NCBI GenBank assembly: GCA_003640645.1
Contig: QGHH01000025.1
Span: 1 to 64,000, forward strand
Length of the DNA: 64,000 bases
Source: Fredinandcohnia aciditolerans
Lineage (GTDB): Bacteria; Bacillota; Bacilli; Bacillales; Bacillaceae_L
Direction: 5' to 3'
This document shows positions 41,999-51,839 of this stretch, piece by piece. How positions within the stretch are numbered: position 1 is the stretch's first letter; the number at the start of each line of letters is the position of its first letter. A model generated the notes under the pieces. It was not told the DNA's origin and did not search any database. It worked only from the letters and a program-made list of their open reading frames with translations. The translations under genes and the position numbers were made by a program.

Positions 41999-42056
41999 TA
42001 TTTATATTAAAACCGGAATGGTTTTGTCTCAACCTGTGACCTTCACAAGTATAGCC

Positions 42057-42935
42057 TTATAATTTTCCATCTTTTCCCAAATTAATTTCACTGATAAAGG
42101 TAGATCCCAAGATTAAGATGCCACCAACGATTTGAATAAGGTTCATACTTTCATTTAAGATAATAGCTGCCATGATTACAGCAGAAATGGGATCAATATA
42201 GCTTAATACGGCAATGGTTTGTCCCTTTAATTTTTTTATTGCAGAAAAATATAAAAGGTACGCTACCCCTGTATGAATGACCCCCACCATCAATAAAAGA
42301 CTGATTGACTGTACACCAAGTCCTGAGTAATTCAGGCTTTGCGTAGCTAGAACGTACGGAAACAAGACGATTGAGGCCATTGAAAGTTGCATAATTGTAG
42401 TTTCAAAATCTGATAGCCCTTTGATAAACTTATTAATGAGAATCATACTTGCGTAAAAAGCCGCAGCCAATAATCCATTCAATATGCCTACAGGATGGTT
42501 GTATGTTCCAACCGTTGTTTCAGCACCTGGATTAACAACTAATAGTAAACCTACAAAGGCGAATACAATGCTAATTCCCTTCATCCAAGTCCATTTTTCC
42601 TTCAATAATATTGGCGCCAAAATCATAACAAACACTGGGGCAAAATAATAGCTTAGCGTGGCATTCGAAATAGTGGTATATCGATATGATTCGAATAAAA
42701 AAATCCAGTTGAAGCCCAACGCGGCGCCTGATAAAAGCAGTAGAATAAGGTTTCGTTTTGACATTTTTAATGAAAACTTCTGCTTGACTAAAAAACTAGC
42801 ACCAATTAAAAACAAACTTCCAATTGTCCCACGAAATAAAGCCATTTCGCTTGAAGAAAGATCAATATTCTTCACAAATAACCCAATACTACCAAAAATC
42901 AGCATTACTACAATAAAAATAAATTTAGCTTTCAT
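42057..42935 (-). CDS. EamA-family (DMT) transporter
   Basis: A 292-residue inner-membrane protein with ten predicted membrane segments in two EamA repeats. The first covers about residues 5-135 (FGSIGLFVKNIDLSSSEMAL, then FRGTIGSLFLI) and the second 150-285 (LNGLLAAAFYASMILINKF, SYIDPISAVIMAAIILNE). It probably exports or imports small metabolites such as amino acids; the substrate is unreadable. It stands alone between array A and the sugar-transport pair. Confidence 0.88.
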   Translation of the reverse strand: MKAKFIFIVVMLIFGSIGLFVKNIDLSSSEMALFRGTIGSLFLIGASFLVKQKFSLKMSKRNLILLLLSGAALGFNWIFLFESYRYTTISNATLSYYFAPVFVMILAPILLKEKWTWMKGISIVFAFVGLLLVVNPGAETTVGTYNHPVGILNGLLAAAFYASMILINKFIKGLSDFETTIMQLSMASIVLFPYVLATQSLNYSGLGVQSISLLLMVGVIHTGVAYLLYFSAIKKLKGQTIAVLSYIDPISAVIMAAIILNESMNLIQIVGGILILGSTFISEINLGKDGKL

Positions 42936-42951
42936 ATTTCTTCTCCTAATT

Positions 42952-42979
42952 GGTCATAGGGGCAGATACATTATCCCGA
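42952..42979. repeat. Degenerate GGGACAGG-type element
   Basis: A worn copy (GGGGCAGATACATTATCCC) next to the SSS gene terminator. Confidence 0.4.
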
Positions 42980-42984
42980 AAATA

Positions 42985-43022
42985 AAAAGAACAGAAGATC
43001 TCAAATACGAGACCCTCTGTTC
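42985..43022 (-). terminator. Intrinsic terminator after the SSS transporter gene
   Basis: GAACAGAGGGTCTC and GAGATCTTCTGTTC pair on the minus strand, then TTTTTATTTT. Confidence 0.85.
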
Positions 43023-43027
43023 AAATG

Positions 43028-44554
43028 TTACACTGCTTTATTGATATTGTCAGCTTTTTTATCGTCTTTTCCTGTATCAAGGTAGTTTAGTAACTCCTCA
43101 ACTTCAGGCGATACTGTAACACCTCTACGTTTGTTGATATAGCCTCCAACAAAGAATACGATTGTAGTTAGAATTAATGGGAAGGCTGTTTCAACATCCA
43201 CAGGGATAATATCAGTTACCTGTGTGATAGCAAAACCAACAATACCTGCTACGATTGAATAAATCGCTACTGCACCTGTACTGTGTTTAAATTTAGAGAA
43301 TAAGCCGAATAGTAAAGGTACCGCCATCGGACCGACTAATGCCGAGAACCATGTAATAACTAGACCAAGTACCCCACCAAAACGTTCCTGCTCTAAACCA
43401 ACAATAATCGTAATGATAGTAAACATAATTGTTAAAGCACGGGCAACGTAAAGGGATCTTTTATCAACATTTTGTTTCATTTCTTTAAATTTCTTGTTTA
43501 AGACAGGTAGAATATCACGTTGAACAACTGCTGTTAAAGCGTTAATATCTGAAACTGTCATACCCATTGTACTTGCAAACATGGATGCTAATACTAATCC
43601 AACCAAACCAGCTGGTAAGAATGTTGTAGTTAACATTGGATATAATTGTGATGCTGGATCACTTAAGTCGCTAAAAATTAGTGGTGCTGCTACCATTGGT
43701 AAGAAAATTAACAATGGCCACACAAAGTAAAGGATAGCTGAAAGTCTTGCTGCTTTTCTTGAATTTTCGCCATCTGGTGTAGAAATAAATCTTGCTGCTA
43801 GGTTCCAGTTACCACCGTTGTAATCAAAGAATTTAACGAATAAGAACAAGAATACCCATAGTGGAGTATATGAACCATTAAATGGACTTGCATGTCCTTC
43901 TGGTAGGTCTCCCCACATTGTGAATACGGAGCCCATTCCACCTAGTTGGCTGAAAACGCCAACAAATATAACAATACCTGCAATTAACTGTACAATAAAC
44001 TGAATAAAGTCAGTAATGAGGTCGGCCCAAAGTCCGCCAATTGTAATATAAATTAACGATACTGTACCTGATAAGAGAATACCTAACCAAATAGGAAGGC
44101 CAGTGAAACCTGCTAGTAAAATACCCATTGATGCCCATTTTGCACCAATATCAAGAAGCTTAATTAATACCCCAGTCCATGCTGTTACTTGTTGTGCTGG
44201 TAATCCAAATCGAATTGCCATGTATTCAGTAGGTGATTGAATCCCTAGCTTTTCCCGAAGTCTAGGCCATCTAGGTGCAATAAATTTTGCCCCAACGATT
44301 AATCCAATTCCGATTGTAACTGCCCACCAAAAATATATCGTAATTCCATAAGAGTATGCGATAGCTGCATATGCAACGAATACTACACCACTGTGACCTG
44401 ATACGTGGTGAGAAACCCCAGAAAGCCACCAAGGAACTTTCCCTCCCCCAACGAAAAAGTCACTCGAGCTTTTATTTGCTCTGTAACTAAAAATACCGAT
44501 TCCAATCATAACAGCGAAAAACGCTCCTAAGACTATCCAATCTAGTGTTGCCAT
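43028..44554 (-). CDS. Sodium:solute symporter family protein
   Basis: The start at 44554 (MATLDWIVLGAFFAVMIGIG) is preferred to an ATG three codons earlier because AGGAG sits 9 nt upstream of it; 508 residues. About 13 membrane segments. SSS marks are SSSDFFVGGGKVPWWLSGVS, the GGLWADLITDFIQF stretch and SMFASTMGMTVSDINALTA. The charged NFxxRxxxTPDGENSRKAA loop also fits. It lies 20 bp after a phosphomannose isomerase-like gene on the same strand, so the operon probably imports a sugar or polyol and converts it. The family is certain but the substrate is inferred. Confidence 0.9.
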   Translation of the reverse strand: MATLDWIVLGAFFAVMIGIGIFSYRANKSSSDFFVGGGKVPWWLSGVSHHVSGHSGVVFVAYAAIAYSYGITIYFWWAVTIGIGLIVGAKFIAPRWPRLREKLGIQSPTEYMAIRFGLPAQQVTAWTGVLIKLLDIGAKWASMGILLAGFTGLPIWLGILLSGTVSLIYITIGGLWADLITDFIQFIVQLIAGIVIFVGVFSQLGGMGSVFTMWGDLPEGHASPFNGSYTPLWVFLFLFVKFFDYNGGNWNLAARFISTPDGENSRKAARLSAILYFVWPLLIFLPMVAAPLIFSDLSDPASQLYPMLTTTFLPAGLVGLVLASMFASTMGMTVSDINALTAVVQRDILPVLNKKFKEMKQNVDKRSLYVARALTIMFTIITIIVGLEQERFGGVLGLVITWFSALVGPMAVPLLFGLFSKFKHSTGAVAIYSIVAGIVGFAITQVTDIIPVDVETAFPLILTTIVFFVGGYINKRRGVTVSPEVEELLNYLDTGKDDKKADNINKAV

Positions 44555-44574
44555 ATTTTTCATCTCCTACTTAA

Positions 44575-45696
44575 TTAATATTGAACTTCTGGACCAAATA
44601 ATCTTACTGCCTTTAAAGGTTCATTTCCTTCGTTTCGAAGTGTTAAACCGCTTACCTTAGCCGGAATAAAGAATTGATCTCCGATGTGATATGCTTGGTT
44701 AAATCCATCTGAAACGATTGAACCGCTTCCAGAAAGAATGTATAAACCAGAAAATGCACCATTGTTGGTTATTTCCATTTCAGTTTCTACTTCAACCTGT
44801 GTCATTTTAAAATAAGGTGTGTTTTTATAGCCAATTAATTCAACTTCTCTATTATTCTTGAAGTCTTGTAAAACGGAAGGCTTTACATACCATTTATCAA
44901 GTGTTTCCTCTCTTGAATAGGTATCATAATTAAAGCAGTCAAACATTTTCTTAAATCCAATTCCTTGATGACACATAAAATCGTCGATTTCGAAACCAGA
45001 TGGAGACACCTTTTCGATACGAATTGTATAATCAGTTGGTTCTTGAATTTCAATTAATAAACATCCTGATCCAATCGCATGAGGAATACCACCCTCAATT
45101 AAAAAGGTATCACCAGGTTTTACGTAGAATTTGTGAAGGCAATCTAACATACCTTGTATATCTTGTTTTTCAAATAACGATTGCCAATGTTCCCTGGTTA
45201 CACCTGGTTTAAAACCAAGATATACGTATGGAGGCTCACCATCGATATTTCTACCTCCGATTATGTGCCAACATTCTGTTTTTCCGTATGCGGAATTAAA
45301 TAATTCACTTGCTTTTTCGCGGTTCGGATGAACCTGTACTGTCAGTCGTTCACCAGAGTCAATAATCTTCACTAGAACACCCGTGTTAGTACCATACTTT
45401 TCAAAATGGGCTTGTCCTAGGAAGTCGGCAGCGTTTTCAATAATAAGACTTTTTAAGGACACATCCAAATCTGAAATATCCACTTTACTTAAGCCCTCAT
45501 CAACGATATGCTCACGCCCGACATTTCTGGCTGAAACAATTGACATCAACCACTCTTCCGGAAAATGACTATCTTCTCGATTGTCAGACCCATGTAATTC
45601 TTCTATTAATTTTCCTCCTATATAAGTCCGCCATGCTCTTGCAGGGGCCAATTTCAAAGGAAAATCACCTCGTAATTTTGTTTTTAATTGTTTCAT
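44575..45696 (-). CDS. Class I mannose-6-phosphate isomerase-like cupin protein
   Basis: A 373-residue double-cupin protein of the ManA type. The metal-site blocks are LTVQVHPNREKASE (with the following TECWHII), and DTFLIEGGIPHAIGSGCLLI. GTNTGVLVKIIDSGE precedes the first site and SGSGSIVSDGFNQAYHIGDQ lies in the C-terminal cupin. Length is slightly longer than the short Bacillus ManA. The first gene of a two-gene operon with the SSS transporter. It may act on a sugar other than mannose, because the long N-terminal part (RAWRTYIGGKLIEELHGS) differs from the canonical form. Confidence 0.8.
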   Translation of the reverse strand: MKQLKTKLRGDFPLKLAPARAWRTYIGGKLIEELHGSDNREDSHFPEEWLMSIVSARNVGREHIVDEGLSKVDISDLDVSLKSLIIENAADFLGQAHFEKYGTNTGVLVKIIDSGERLTVQVHPNREKASELFNSAYGKTECWHIIGGRNIDGEPPYVYLGFKPGVTREHWQSLFEKQDIQGMLDCLHKFYVKPGDTFLIEGGIPHAIGSGCLLIEIQEPTDYTIRIEKVSPSGFEIDDFMCHQGIGFKKMFDCFNYDTYSREETLDKWYVKPSVLQDFKNNREVELIGYKNTPYFKMTQVEVETEMEITNNGAFSGLYILSGSGSIVSDGFNQAYHIGDQFFIPAKVSGLTLRNEGNEPLKAVRLFGPEVQY

Positions 45697-45867
45697 AGCA
45701 ACCCCACTTCCCTGGATTTACTGCGAGGATTTAATAATTATTATCACCATGAAATCGTTAACTTTCTAATATATTAGTATACTAGCATCTTAATATATTT
45801 AAATCAAGACTTTTTTTAAAACGATTACATTCACCCAAATATGAAAATTCAAACAAAAAACATCAAA

Positions 45868-45912
45868 TAAAAAACACTTACAAATGCTATTTGCAACAGC
45901 ATTTGTAAGTGC
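45868..45912 (-). terminator. Intrinsic terminator after the MscS gene
   Basis: AGCACTTACAAATGCT and AGCATTTGTAAGTG pair on the minus strand, then TTTTTTATTT. It is one of the best hairpins in the window. Confidence 0.9.
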
Positions 45913-45921
45913 TCAATTCTA

Positions 45922-47184
45922 CTAATGATCTACAGCTTTTACCTTTACACTCTCTTCATCCATCAATGTTTTCAAATCATGCCCTGATGGATTTTGGAAT
46001 AAACGTAGTCCAAATTCTGGAGCAACTGCAAAAAGATGGTCAAAAATATCAGCCTGAGTCGTTTCATATACGGCCCATCTTACATCATTTGTAAAGGCAT
46101 ATATCTCAAGTGGCAATCCGTTCTCCGTAGGGGCCAATTGCCTAACCATCAATGTCATATCCTGATTGATACCGGGATGTTTTTGAAGATAATTGCTAAT
46201 ATAAGCCCTAAATACACCAACATTTGTCAGCGCCCTGCCATTTACCGGATTACTGCGATTAATATCATGCTTCATGTTGTATTCTTCAATTTCATTTTCT
46301 CTTTTTGTAATATAATCCGCTAGATAATGGATGTTTTTAAATTTCTCAATCATCTCTTCCGTACAAAATGAAATACTCGTTGAGTCAATATACAGTGAGC
46401 GCTTGATTCGACGTCCACCAGATGTTTGCATTCCTCTCCAATTGATGAATGAATCGGAGATAAGAGCATAACTCGGAATTGTCGTAATCGTCTTATCAAA
46501 ATTTTGTACCTTAACTGTAACTAGAGATATGTCAATAATATCCCCATCTGCTCCATACTTTGGCATTTCAATCCAGTCACCAACCCGAACCATATCATTG
46601 GAGGTCAACTGAATTCCTGCTACAAGCCCTAATAATGAATCTTTAAATACCAACAAGAATACAGCTGATAGTGCACCGATCCCACTGAGAAGAATAAAAG
46701 GACTCTTCCCCATTAAGTTTGCAATAACCAGGATGAATCCGAGGGTTATTACGACAATTTTCACAACCTGAACATATCCTTTTATTGGCCTAGTTTTAGA
46801 AATTTCATATGTTTGATAAATATCATTTATTGCATTTAAAATTCCATTAATAACCATTAAAGCCACAATGATGATATAGACATTTGCAGCCATTCTAATA
46901 ACATCATCATACGGCTCAAAGGTAGAAGCGAAGAAGTGAATGATAATTGCTGGAACAATATGTGATAGCCTGCGGAAAACCTTCCTCTCAAGAAGCATAT
47001 TATCCCATGTGAATTTTGTACTAGTTACGATTTTTGTGATAATCCTAATGATCACTTTTTTTGTAATAAAATTAGCGATAATACAAAGAAGCGCGATAAA
47101 GAGAATCATTATTATCGTTGAAAGATACTTAACTACTGTTGGGTCCAGTTCATAGTCTAAAAGATATTTCTGAATTAATTTCAT
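45922..47184 (-). CDS. MscS-family mechanosensitive ion channel (YbdG-like)
   Basis: A 420-residue membrane protein that opens under membrane tension to release solutes on hypo-osmotic shock. Five predicted membrane segments end with the pore helix region LLSGIGALSAVFLLVFKDSL. The beta domain follows with VRVGDWIEMPKYGADGDIID and FDKTITTIPSYALISDSFIN. The SGGRRIKRSLYID motif near residue 265 is typical of the YbdG-type subfamily. Its C-terminal domain is longer than in small MscS. It is a single gene with its own terminator. Confidence 0.92.
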   Translation of the reverse strand: MKLIQKYLLDYELDPTVVKYLSTIIMILFIALLCIIANFITKKVIIRIITKIVTSTKFTWDNMLLERKVFRRLSHIVPAIIIHFFASTFEPYDDVIRMAANVYIIIVALMVINGILNAINDIYQTYEISKTRPIKGYVQVVKIVVITLGFILVIANLMGKSPFILLSGIGALSAVFLLVFKDSLLGLVAGIQLTSNDMVRVGDWIEMPKYGADGDIIDISLVTVKVQNFDKTITTIPSYALISDSFINWRGMQTSGGRRIKRSLYIDSTSISFCTEEMIEKFKNIHYLADYITKRENEIEEYNMKHDINRSNPVNGRALTNVGVFRAYISNYLQKHPGINQDMTLMVRQLAPTENGLPLEIYAFTNDVRWAVYETTQADIFDHLFAVAPEFGLRLFQNPSGHDLKTLMDEESVKVKAVDH

Positions 47185-47386
47185 ATGTCTCCTCCATGGT
47201 ATAGATATTTCTGTTATTCTTCTAAGGTGTATGAGTTCACCACGTATTGTGAGATGCTTTTTATTATATCAAATATTTTCTCGCATTCCTTGGTTATCAC
47301 ACATTCTTTCGTAGAATTTATCTCCATACAAATCATTCGGATTGTAACAAATAATTACGTCTTTTTTTTCATTAAATTATATTCTT

Positions 47387-47419
47387 AAAAAAAGACCTGA
47401 CCACAAATGTAGCCAAGTC
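47387..47419 (-). terminator. Intrinsic terminator after the ABC permease gene
   Basis: GACTTGGCTAC and GTGGTCAGGTC form an 11-bp stem with G-U pairs and a 4-nt loop on the minus strand, followed by seven T residues. It lies about 30 bp downstream of the stop. Confidence 0.85.
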
Positions 47420-47448
47420 CCTTTAGGATATAGTGGGGAAACGTTTTA

Positions 47449-50037
47449 TTAAATACTCTCCTGTTTCAACCCATCGATTATATTTTCTTTTTTCACTTTT
47501 TGTATTGAATACAGCATGGCTGCCCCTACAATAATAAAGATGATGATTACAACAAATAAGATACTCATCCATGGGAGATTAAATCCGTATTCAAACGTAT
47601 TCCTAAGTGACCAATAAATTAAAAACATGATGACAAAACTTATTGGAAGACCATATAGTAGAGCTTTTACACCATAGAATACACTCTCATAATTAATCAT
47701 TTTATTGAAGCCTTTCGGGGTCATCCCCACTGATCTCAGCATTGCAAATTCACGTTTTCGAAGCGAGATACTCGTTGAAATTGTATTAAAAATATTTGCA
47801 ATGGAGATTAGCGAAATCAGGGCGATAAAGCCATAGGTGAAAATAGACATCAATATTATCATTTGCTCTTGTTCTTGTCTTCTTTGATAGACGTTATAGA
47901 CATGCGTACCAGAGTCTGTGATTTTATCCAACTCATCCTGTGTAGCTAATGGATCTGAACTATTCATGTATAATTCAGTTTGAATTTCACTTTTTGCCTT
48001 CTCATTTCCTTCAACAACCTTTGTTAATATATCCTCTGAAACAATTATATCTAATCCACCAAGACTAGAAGTTGTCGTACCCATTGGTAACTGGTCGGTC
48101 AATGCTTGAACTTTTATATTAGCTAGAAATTGTTGCTCTTCAGTCTCATAGTTCATTAAATTAAGTGCAAGTGTATCTCCTACGTTTATATGAATAGATT
48201 TTGTATCAATAAATTTCCCCGTCTCGTAATCTTGATAGTTGATGTTATCGATTATGATCGCATTAAGTTCATTTGTATTTTCAAATTCCGCAGATTCCGT
48301 GCCTACTTTTGCTGCATAGGCATTGAAACTGTCATGATCCAAACCATGTAATCTAACGTAATAAGTAAATTTTCCATCTTGTAAAATGGAGGGATCATTT
48401 TCTATAGATTTTAATAACTCGTTTGGAAGTTGATCTTTCTCTGTTAATGTTGTTAAATAGATCGTTTGAATAATACTTGAATTCGTTACATAATCAAGTT
48501 TCGTGAACGGTAATAGATCTTCTTTGCCCATCTGATCATTAATCACTTGAATATCATAATTAATATTATCTACAGATAGTTCCAACGACTTTTTCAGGTC
48601 CTCTGTGAAATATGACACTGTCAAAAAGAGGACGATACTGATGACAAGCGAGAAAACAGTTGCTTGATATCTTTTCTTGTTTCGTTTCAAATTTTTCAAA
48701 CCAATTTCAGCTTCAATCCCAAAAAGTTTACGTACAAGTTTTGAAGTCTTAACTGTTTTTCTTGATAATTTGATATCCTGTGTTTGACGTATCGCATCAA
48801 TCGCTGAAACCTTTGATGCTCTCATCGCTGGAATATAGGTGGAGATAAAAATCGTTATAATTGAAATCACACAGGCTACTAAAAGAGAAGCTGGTGTAAT
48901 GATTACATTTAGTTTTTCAGCAACATTTAGAGCTCCTTCAAGATAAGTGTTAATAAACGAAAAGGTTATCCCAATTCCAGCAAGACCCGAAAGGATACCT
49001 ATTGGAATACTAACCGCACCAATCACAGCTCCTTCAAAGAAGACGGAATTCCTCTTCTGTTTTTTTGTCGCTCCTACACTTGATAGCATTCCTAAATGTC
49101 TTGACCGCTCAGATACACTAATTGCGAAAGCATTGTAGATTAATGCAACTGAACCAATAATAATAACTGCCATGACAATACCTGCCACAGAAAATAAGGT
49201 CAGACGCAGACTATCGTTGTCTGTGACTCCATAATAGCGTAATAATTCTTTATTATAGGATACAGAATTGATCCCGTTTTCTTTAGCAATGGTTTCTGAA
49301 TGCTTATATAATGAACCCTTCACTTTTTCTAATACCACAACTGCATCTGCTGTACGAGTTTTACCCAAAGCATTTTTGTCTACGTATTTAACCACCGTAT
49401 ATCCTGGCGACCATGTTGGTTCCCATGTTGGACGTTTAATGGTCCCAACAATAGTAAACGTTTCACTAGACTCAATCTTAAGTTCTTCTGTAACCCCATT
49501 TTCATCGGATTGCAATGAATAATTCTGACCCAGCGGTTCCTCTTCACCGGCTACTAATCTTTTTCCGATTTCGACCGAAAGTTTGTCACCGATGTTATAT
49601 TCGACCTTAGCATTATCGGCAATTGCTTCAGATATGACAATTTCATCGCTCTTTAAAGGTAAACGTCCTTCAGCTAATTCAATTGGAAATTGTTGAAACC
49701 CTGCTGTGTTGTATTCTTTAATAAACAGATAAGGTTTACTCTTATTTTTCGAACCCTCAAGTTGTGCATAGCCTAGATCATTTGAAAGGACTAATTTTTT
49801 CGTTTGACTATCATTTTCAATTGCCTTGATTTGTTCCACATTGACATCGTTATATTTGACGTGCCATTCCCCGTTGTCCGCAATGTTATCTCGAATCATT
49901 AAGTTTAAAAAAGAAACACCCAGTGTTGCAACAGCTGTTATCATCGCAACAGAAATGATAACACCAATGATTGTGACGAGGGTTCTTCGTTTATTTTCCT
50001 TCAAATGTCGAATCGTCAGTTTGTTAATGATGTTCAT
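47449..50037 (-). CDS. ABC transporter permease with two FtsX domains
   Basis: An 862-residue membrane protein. An N-terminal membrane segment (about 18-40) leads to a large extracytoplasmic MacB-like domain. A first FtsX domain follows (about 280-405, with VSERSRHLGMLSSVGATKKQ). A second anchor, domain and FtsX unit end at about 845 (LRKREFAMLRSVGMTPKGFN). This double arrangement fits peptide or lipid extrusion systems of the MacB/YtrF type rather than nutrient import. Its start overlaps the ATPase gene stop by 4 nt. The operon sits directly downstream of a two-component system, so drug or cell-envelope stress control is likely. Confidence 0.87.
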   Translation of the reverse strand: MNIINKLTIRHLKENKRRTLVTIIGVIISVAMITAVATLGVSFLNLMIRDNIADNGEWHVKYNDVNVEQIKAIENDSQTKKLVLSNDLGYAQLEGSKNKSKPYLFIKEYNTAGFQQFPIELAEGRLPLKSDEIVISEAIADNAKVEYNIGDKLSVEIGKRLVAGEEEPLGQNYSLQSDENGVTEELKIESSETFTIVGTIKRPTWEPTWSPGYTVVKYVDKNALGKTRTADAVVVLEKVKGSLYKHSETIAKENGINSVSYNKELLRYYGVTDNDSLRLTLFSVAGIVMAVIIIGSVALIYNAFAISVSERSRHLGMLSSVGATKKQKRNSVFFEGAVIGAVSIPIGILSGLAGIGITFSFINTYLEGALNVAEKLNVIITPASLLVACVISIITIFISTYIPAMRASKVSAIDAIRQTQDIKLSRKTVKTSKLVRKLFGIEAEIGLKNLKRNKKRYQATVFSLVISIVLFLTVSYFTEDLKKSLELSVDNINYDIQVINDQMGKEDLLPFTKLDYVTNSSIIQTIYLTTLTEKDQLPNELLKSIENDPSILQDGKFTYYVRLHGLDHDSFNAYAAKVGTESAEFENTNELNAIIIDNINYQDYETGKFIDTKSIHINVGDTLALNLMNYETEEQQFLANIKVQALTDQLPMGTTTSSLGGLDIIVSEDILTKVVEGNEKAKSEIQTELYMNSSDPLATQDELDKITDSGTHVYNVYQRRQEQEQMIILMSIFTYGFIALISLISIANIFNTISTSISLRKREFAMLRSVGMTPKGFNKMINYESVFYGVKALLYGLPISFVIMFLIYWSLRNTFEYGFNLPWMSILFVVIIIFIIVGAAMLYSIQKVKKENIIDGLKQESI

Positions 50038-50717
50038 GGACGAATCACCTCGTCCTTAGCGATCCTTCCGTCCTCTATTGAAATGACACGGTCAGCTTGA
50101 AGGGCAATTCGCTCATCGTGAGTAATAACAAGCAAGGTTTGATTATAGGTTTTATTGAACATTTTTAAAAGTTCAATGATTTCGCCGCTATTCTTACTAT
50201 CTAGATTTCCAGTCGGTTCATCTGCTAGCATAATGGCTGGATTACTAATAAGGGCACGACCGATCGACACCCGCTGTTGCTGACCTCCAGAAAGCTGATT
50301 TGGTAAATGGTTTAAACGTTGTTCTAAGCCGAGAATCTTTACAATATCGGCAAACTGCTTCGGATCAACCTTATGTTCATCTAATAGCATGGGTAATGTA
50401 ATATTTTCTTCTACCGTTAAGATTGGAATTAAGTTATAAAACTGATAGATTAACCCAATCTGTCTTCTTCTAAAAATCGCGAGTTGTGTTTCATTTAGAT
50501 CATAAATATCTGTGTTATCAATTAGTACCTTACCGCTAGATGGTCGGTCAACACCACCGAGTAGGTGCAATAGTGTTGATTTACCTGAACCTGAAGGGCC
50601 AATAATGGCGACAAATTCTCCCTTTTTCACTGAAAATGAAACATTATCAAGTGCCTTAACTGCTGTTTCACCTTTTCCATATATCTTAGACAGATTCTCG
50701 ATTTGTAATATATTCAT
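50034..50717 (-). CDS. ABC transporter ATP-binding protein (MacB/LolD type)
   Basis: A 227-residue ATPase. Walker A is GPSGSGKST (residues 40-48), the Q loop follows in IGLIYQFYNLIPIL, the signature is LSGGQQQRVSIGRAL, Walker B is IMLADEPTGNLDS and the switch His is VITHDER. It is of the type that pairs with FtsX permeases. It overlaps the permease gene. A putative response-regulator site lies in the 116-bp gap between it and the histidine kinase gene. Confidence 0.95.
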   Translation of the reverse strand: MNILQIENLSKIYGKGETAVKALDNVSFSVKKGEFVAIIGPSGSGKSTLLHLLGGVDRPSSGKVLIDNTDIYDLNETQLAIFRRRQIGLIYQFYNLIPILTVEENITLPMLLDEHKVDPKQFADIVKILGLEQRLNHLPNQLSGGQQQRVSIGRALISNPAIMLADEPTGNLDSKNSGEIIELLKMFNKTYNQTLLVITHDERIALQADRVISIEDGRIAKDEVIRP

Positions 50718-50764
50718 AAGTAAACCTCCATAATTTCAATGTTGAGTTCAGTATATCTGTCTAA

Positions 50765-50809
50765 GATGACTCTAAAGTGACTACGAAAGTGACATTTTAT
50801 TCACTTTCG
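50765..50809. promoter_or_regulatory. Candidate response-regulator site upstream of the ABC genes
   Basis: On the minus strand three copies of GTCA(CTTT) lie in phase: GTCACTTTCGTA, GTCACTTTAGA and GTCATC, a spacing of 11-12 nt, one helical turn. An overlapping perfect dyad CGAAAGTGA/TCACTTTCG occupies 50784-50809. This layout is typical of OmpR-family regulator binding sites ahead of the ABC genes they control. Confidence 0.5.
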
Positions 50810-50833
50810 GTGGAATACACAGCTGTTTACTCT

Positions 50834-51838
50834 CTAGATCACCTGTTTGTAAAGTTTTATTTTGAACTGTGTGCCTTCTTCTTTACTGCTCTTCACTTCA
50901 ATATCACCTTGTTGACTATTTATAATACTATGGGCCATTGCTAGACCAATACCGACACTATCTTCACCTGCATTCTTCCCCTTGTAAAAACGTTTAAAGA
51001 TATAGGGGAGATCTTCTTTGGCTATGCCTTTTCCATTATCTGAAATTATAATCTCGGTATATAATGCATTCTCAGAAAATGAAATGGATATTTTTCCACC
51101 ATCAGGCGTATGTTCAACACAATTTTTCAAAATATTTAGAAGTGCCTCTGATGTCCAGTTGAAATCCCCAAGAAAGGATACCTCTTTGTCTCCTTCAACA
51201 TGCAGGTTTTGCTGTTTAATATCCATTGGAACTAATACAGGTTGAATTGCACGTTCTATCAGCTCTGAAACATAGACTATATCCTTCTTAAAAGAAACAG
51301 TTCCAGCATCAATTTTTGAAAGTTTTAATAACGATGACACCAGCCATTCAATTCTTTCTAGCTGAATACGGATGTTATTTGTGAATTCACCCCGTTTTGC
51401 ATCATCTAGTTTTGCATCCCCCAATAAATCAGCCATAACCATCATGGAGGTAAGTGGTGTTTTTAGCTGATGCGAAATATCCGAAATTGCATTCGTAAGT
51501 TTTAACTTATCCTGTTGCAAAAGAGTGCTATGCTCAGATAGCTTTAATGTCACTTTATAAATATCACTCTTTAGGATGCTAAGCTCGCCTTCATGATTGT
51601 CTCTTACATCTAAACTATAATCACCACTCGTTATCCTCCGTAAATATCCAGAAAGTTTTTCAATTTCACGATATCTCCACTTCGTAAATCCCAATATACA
51701 TCCAATCAGTAGAGTTGCTGTGAAAAAAACGAGTAGTGCAGCAAGTCCTGAAAACAGAAAATAGGCAAACACAGACGCAACTAGTGTTATAGAAAAAAGA
51801 GCCAGAAGTAAGAACTGGATTTCCCGGTTACGCAACAT
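50834..51838 (-). CDS. Sensor histidine kinase, short-loop (intramembrane-sensing) type
   Basis: The start at 51838 (MLRNREIQFLLLALFSITLV) leaves the response-regulator gene intact and gives 334 residues. Two membrane helices lie close together with almost no external loop, as in the intramembrane-sensing kinases paired with peptide-antibiotic ABC transporters. Then HAMP (about 50-100), a HisKA domain with His123 in SDISHQLKTPL, and HATPase motifs LLNILKNCVEHTP, DNGKGIAKEDLPYIF and GIGLAMAHSI. It is 1 nt from the regulator gene and upstream of the ABC transporter, so the four genes form a BceRS/YxdJK-like module. Confidence 0.9.
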   Translation of the reverse strand: MLRNREIQFLLLALFSITLVASVFAYFLFSGLAALLVFFTATLLIGCILGFTKWRYREIEKLSGYLRRITSGDYSLDVRDNHEGELSILKSDIYKVTLKLSEHSTLLQQDKLKLTNAISDISHQLKTPLTSMMVMADLLGDAKLDDAKRGEFTNNIRIQLERIEWLVSSLLKLSKIDAGTVSFKKDIVYVSELIERAIQPVLVPMDIKQQNLHVEGDKEVSFLGDFNWTSEALLNILKNCVEHTPDGGKISISFSENALYTEIIISDNGKGIAKEDLPYIFKRFYKGKNAGEDSVGIGLAMAHSIINSQQGDIEVKSSKEEGTQFKIKLYKQVI

Positions 51839-51839
51839 A

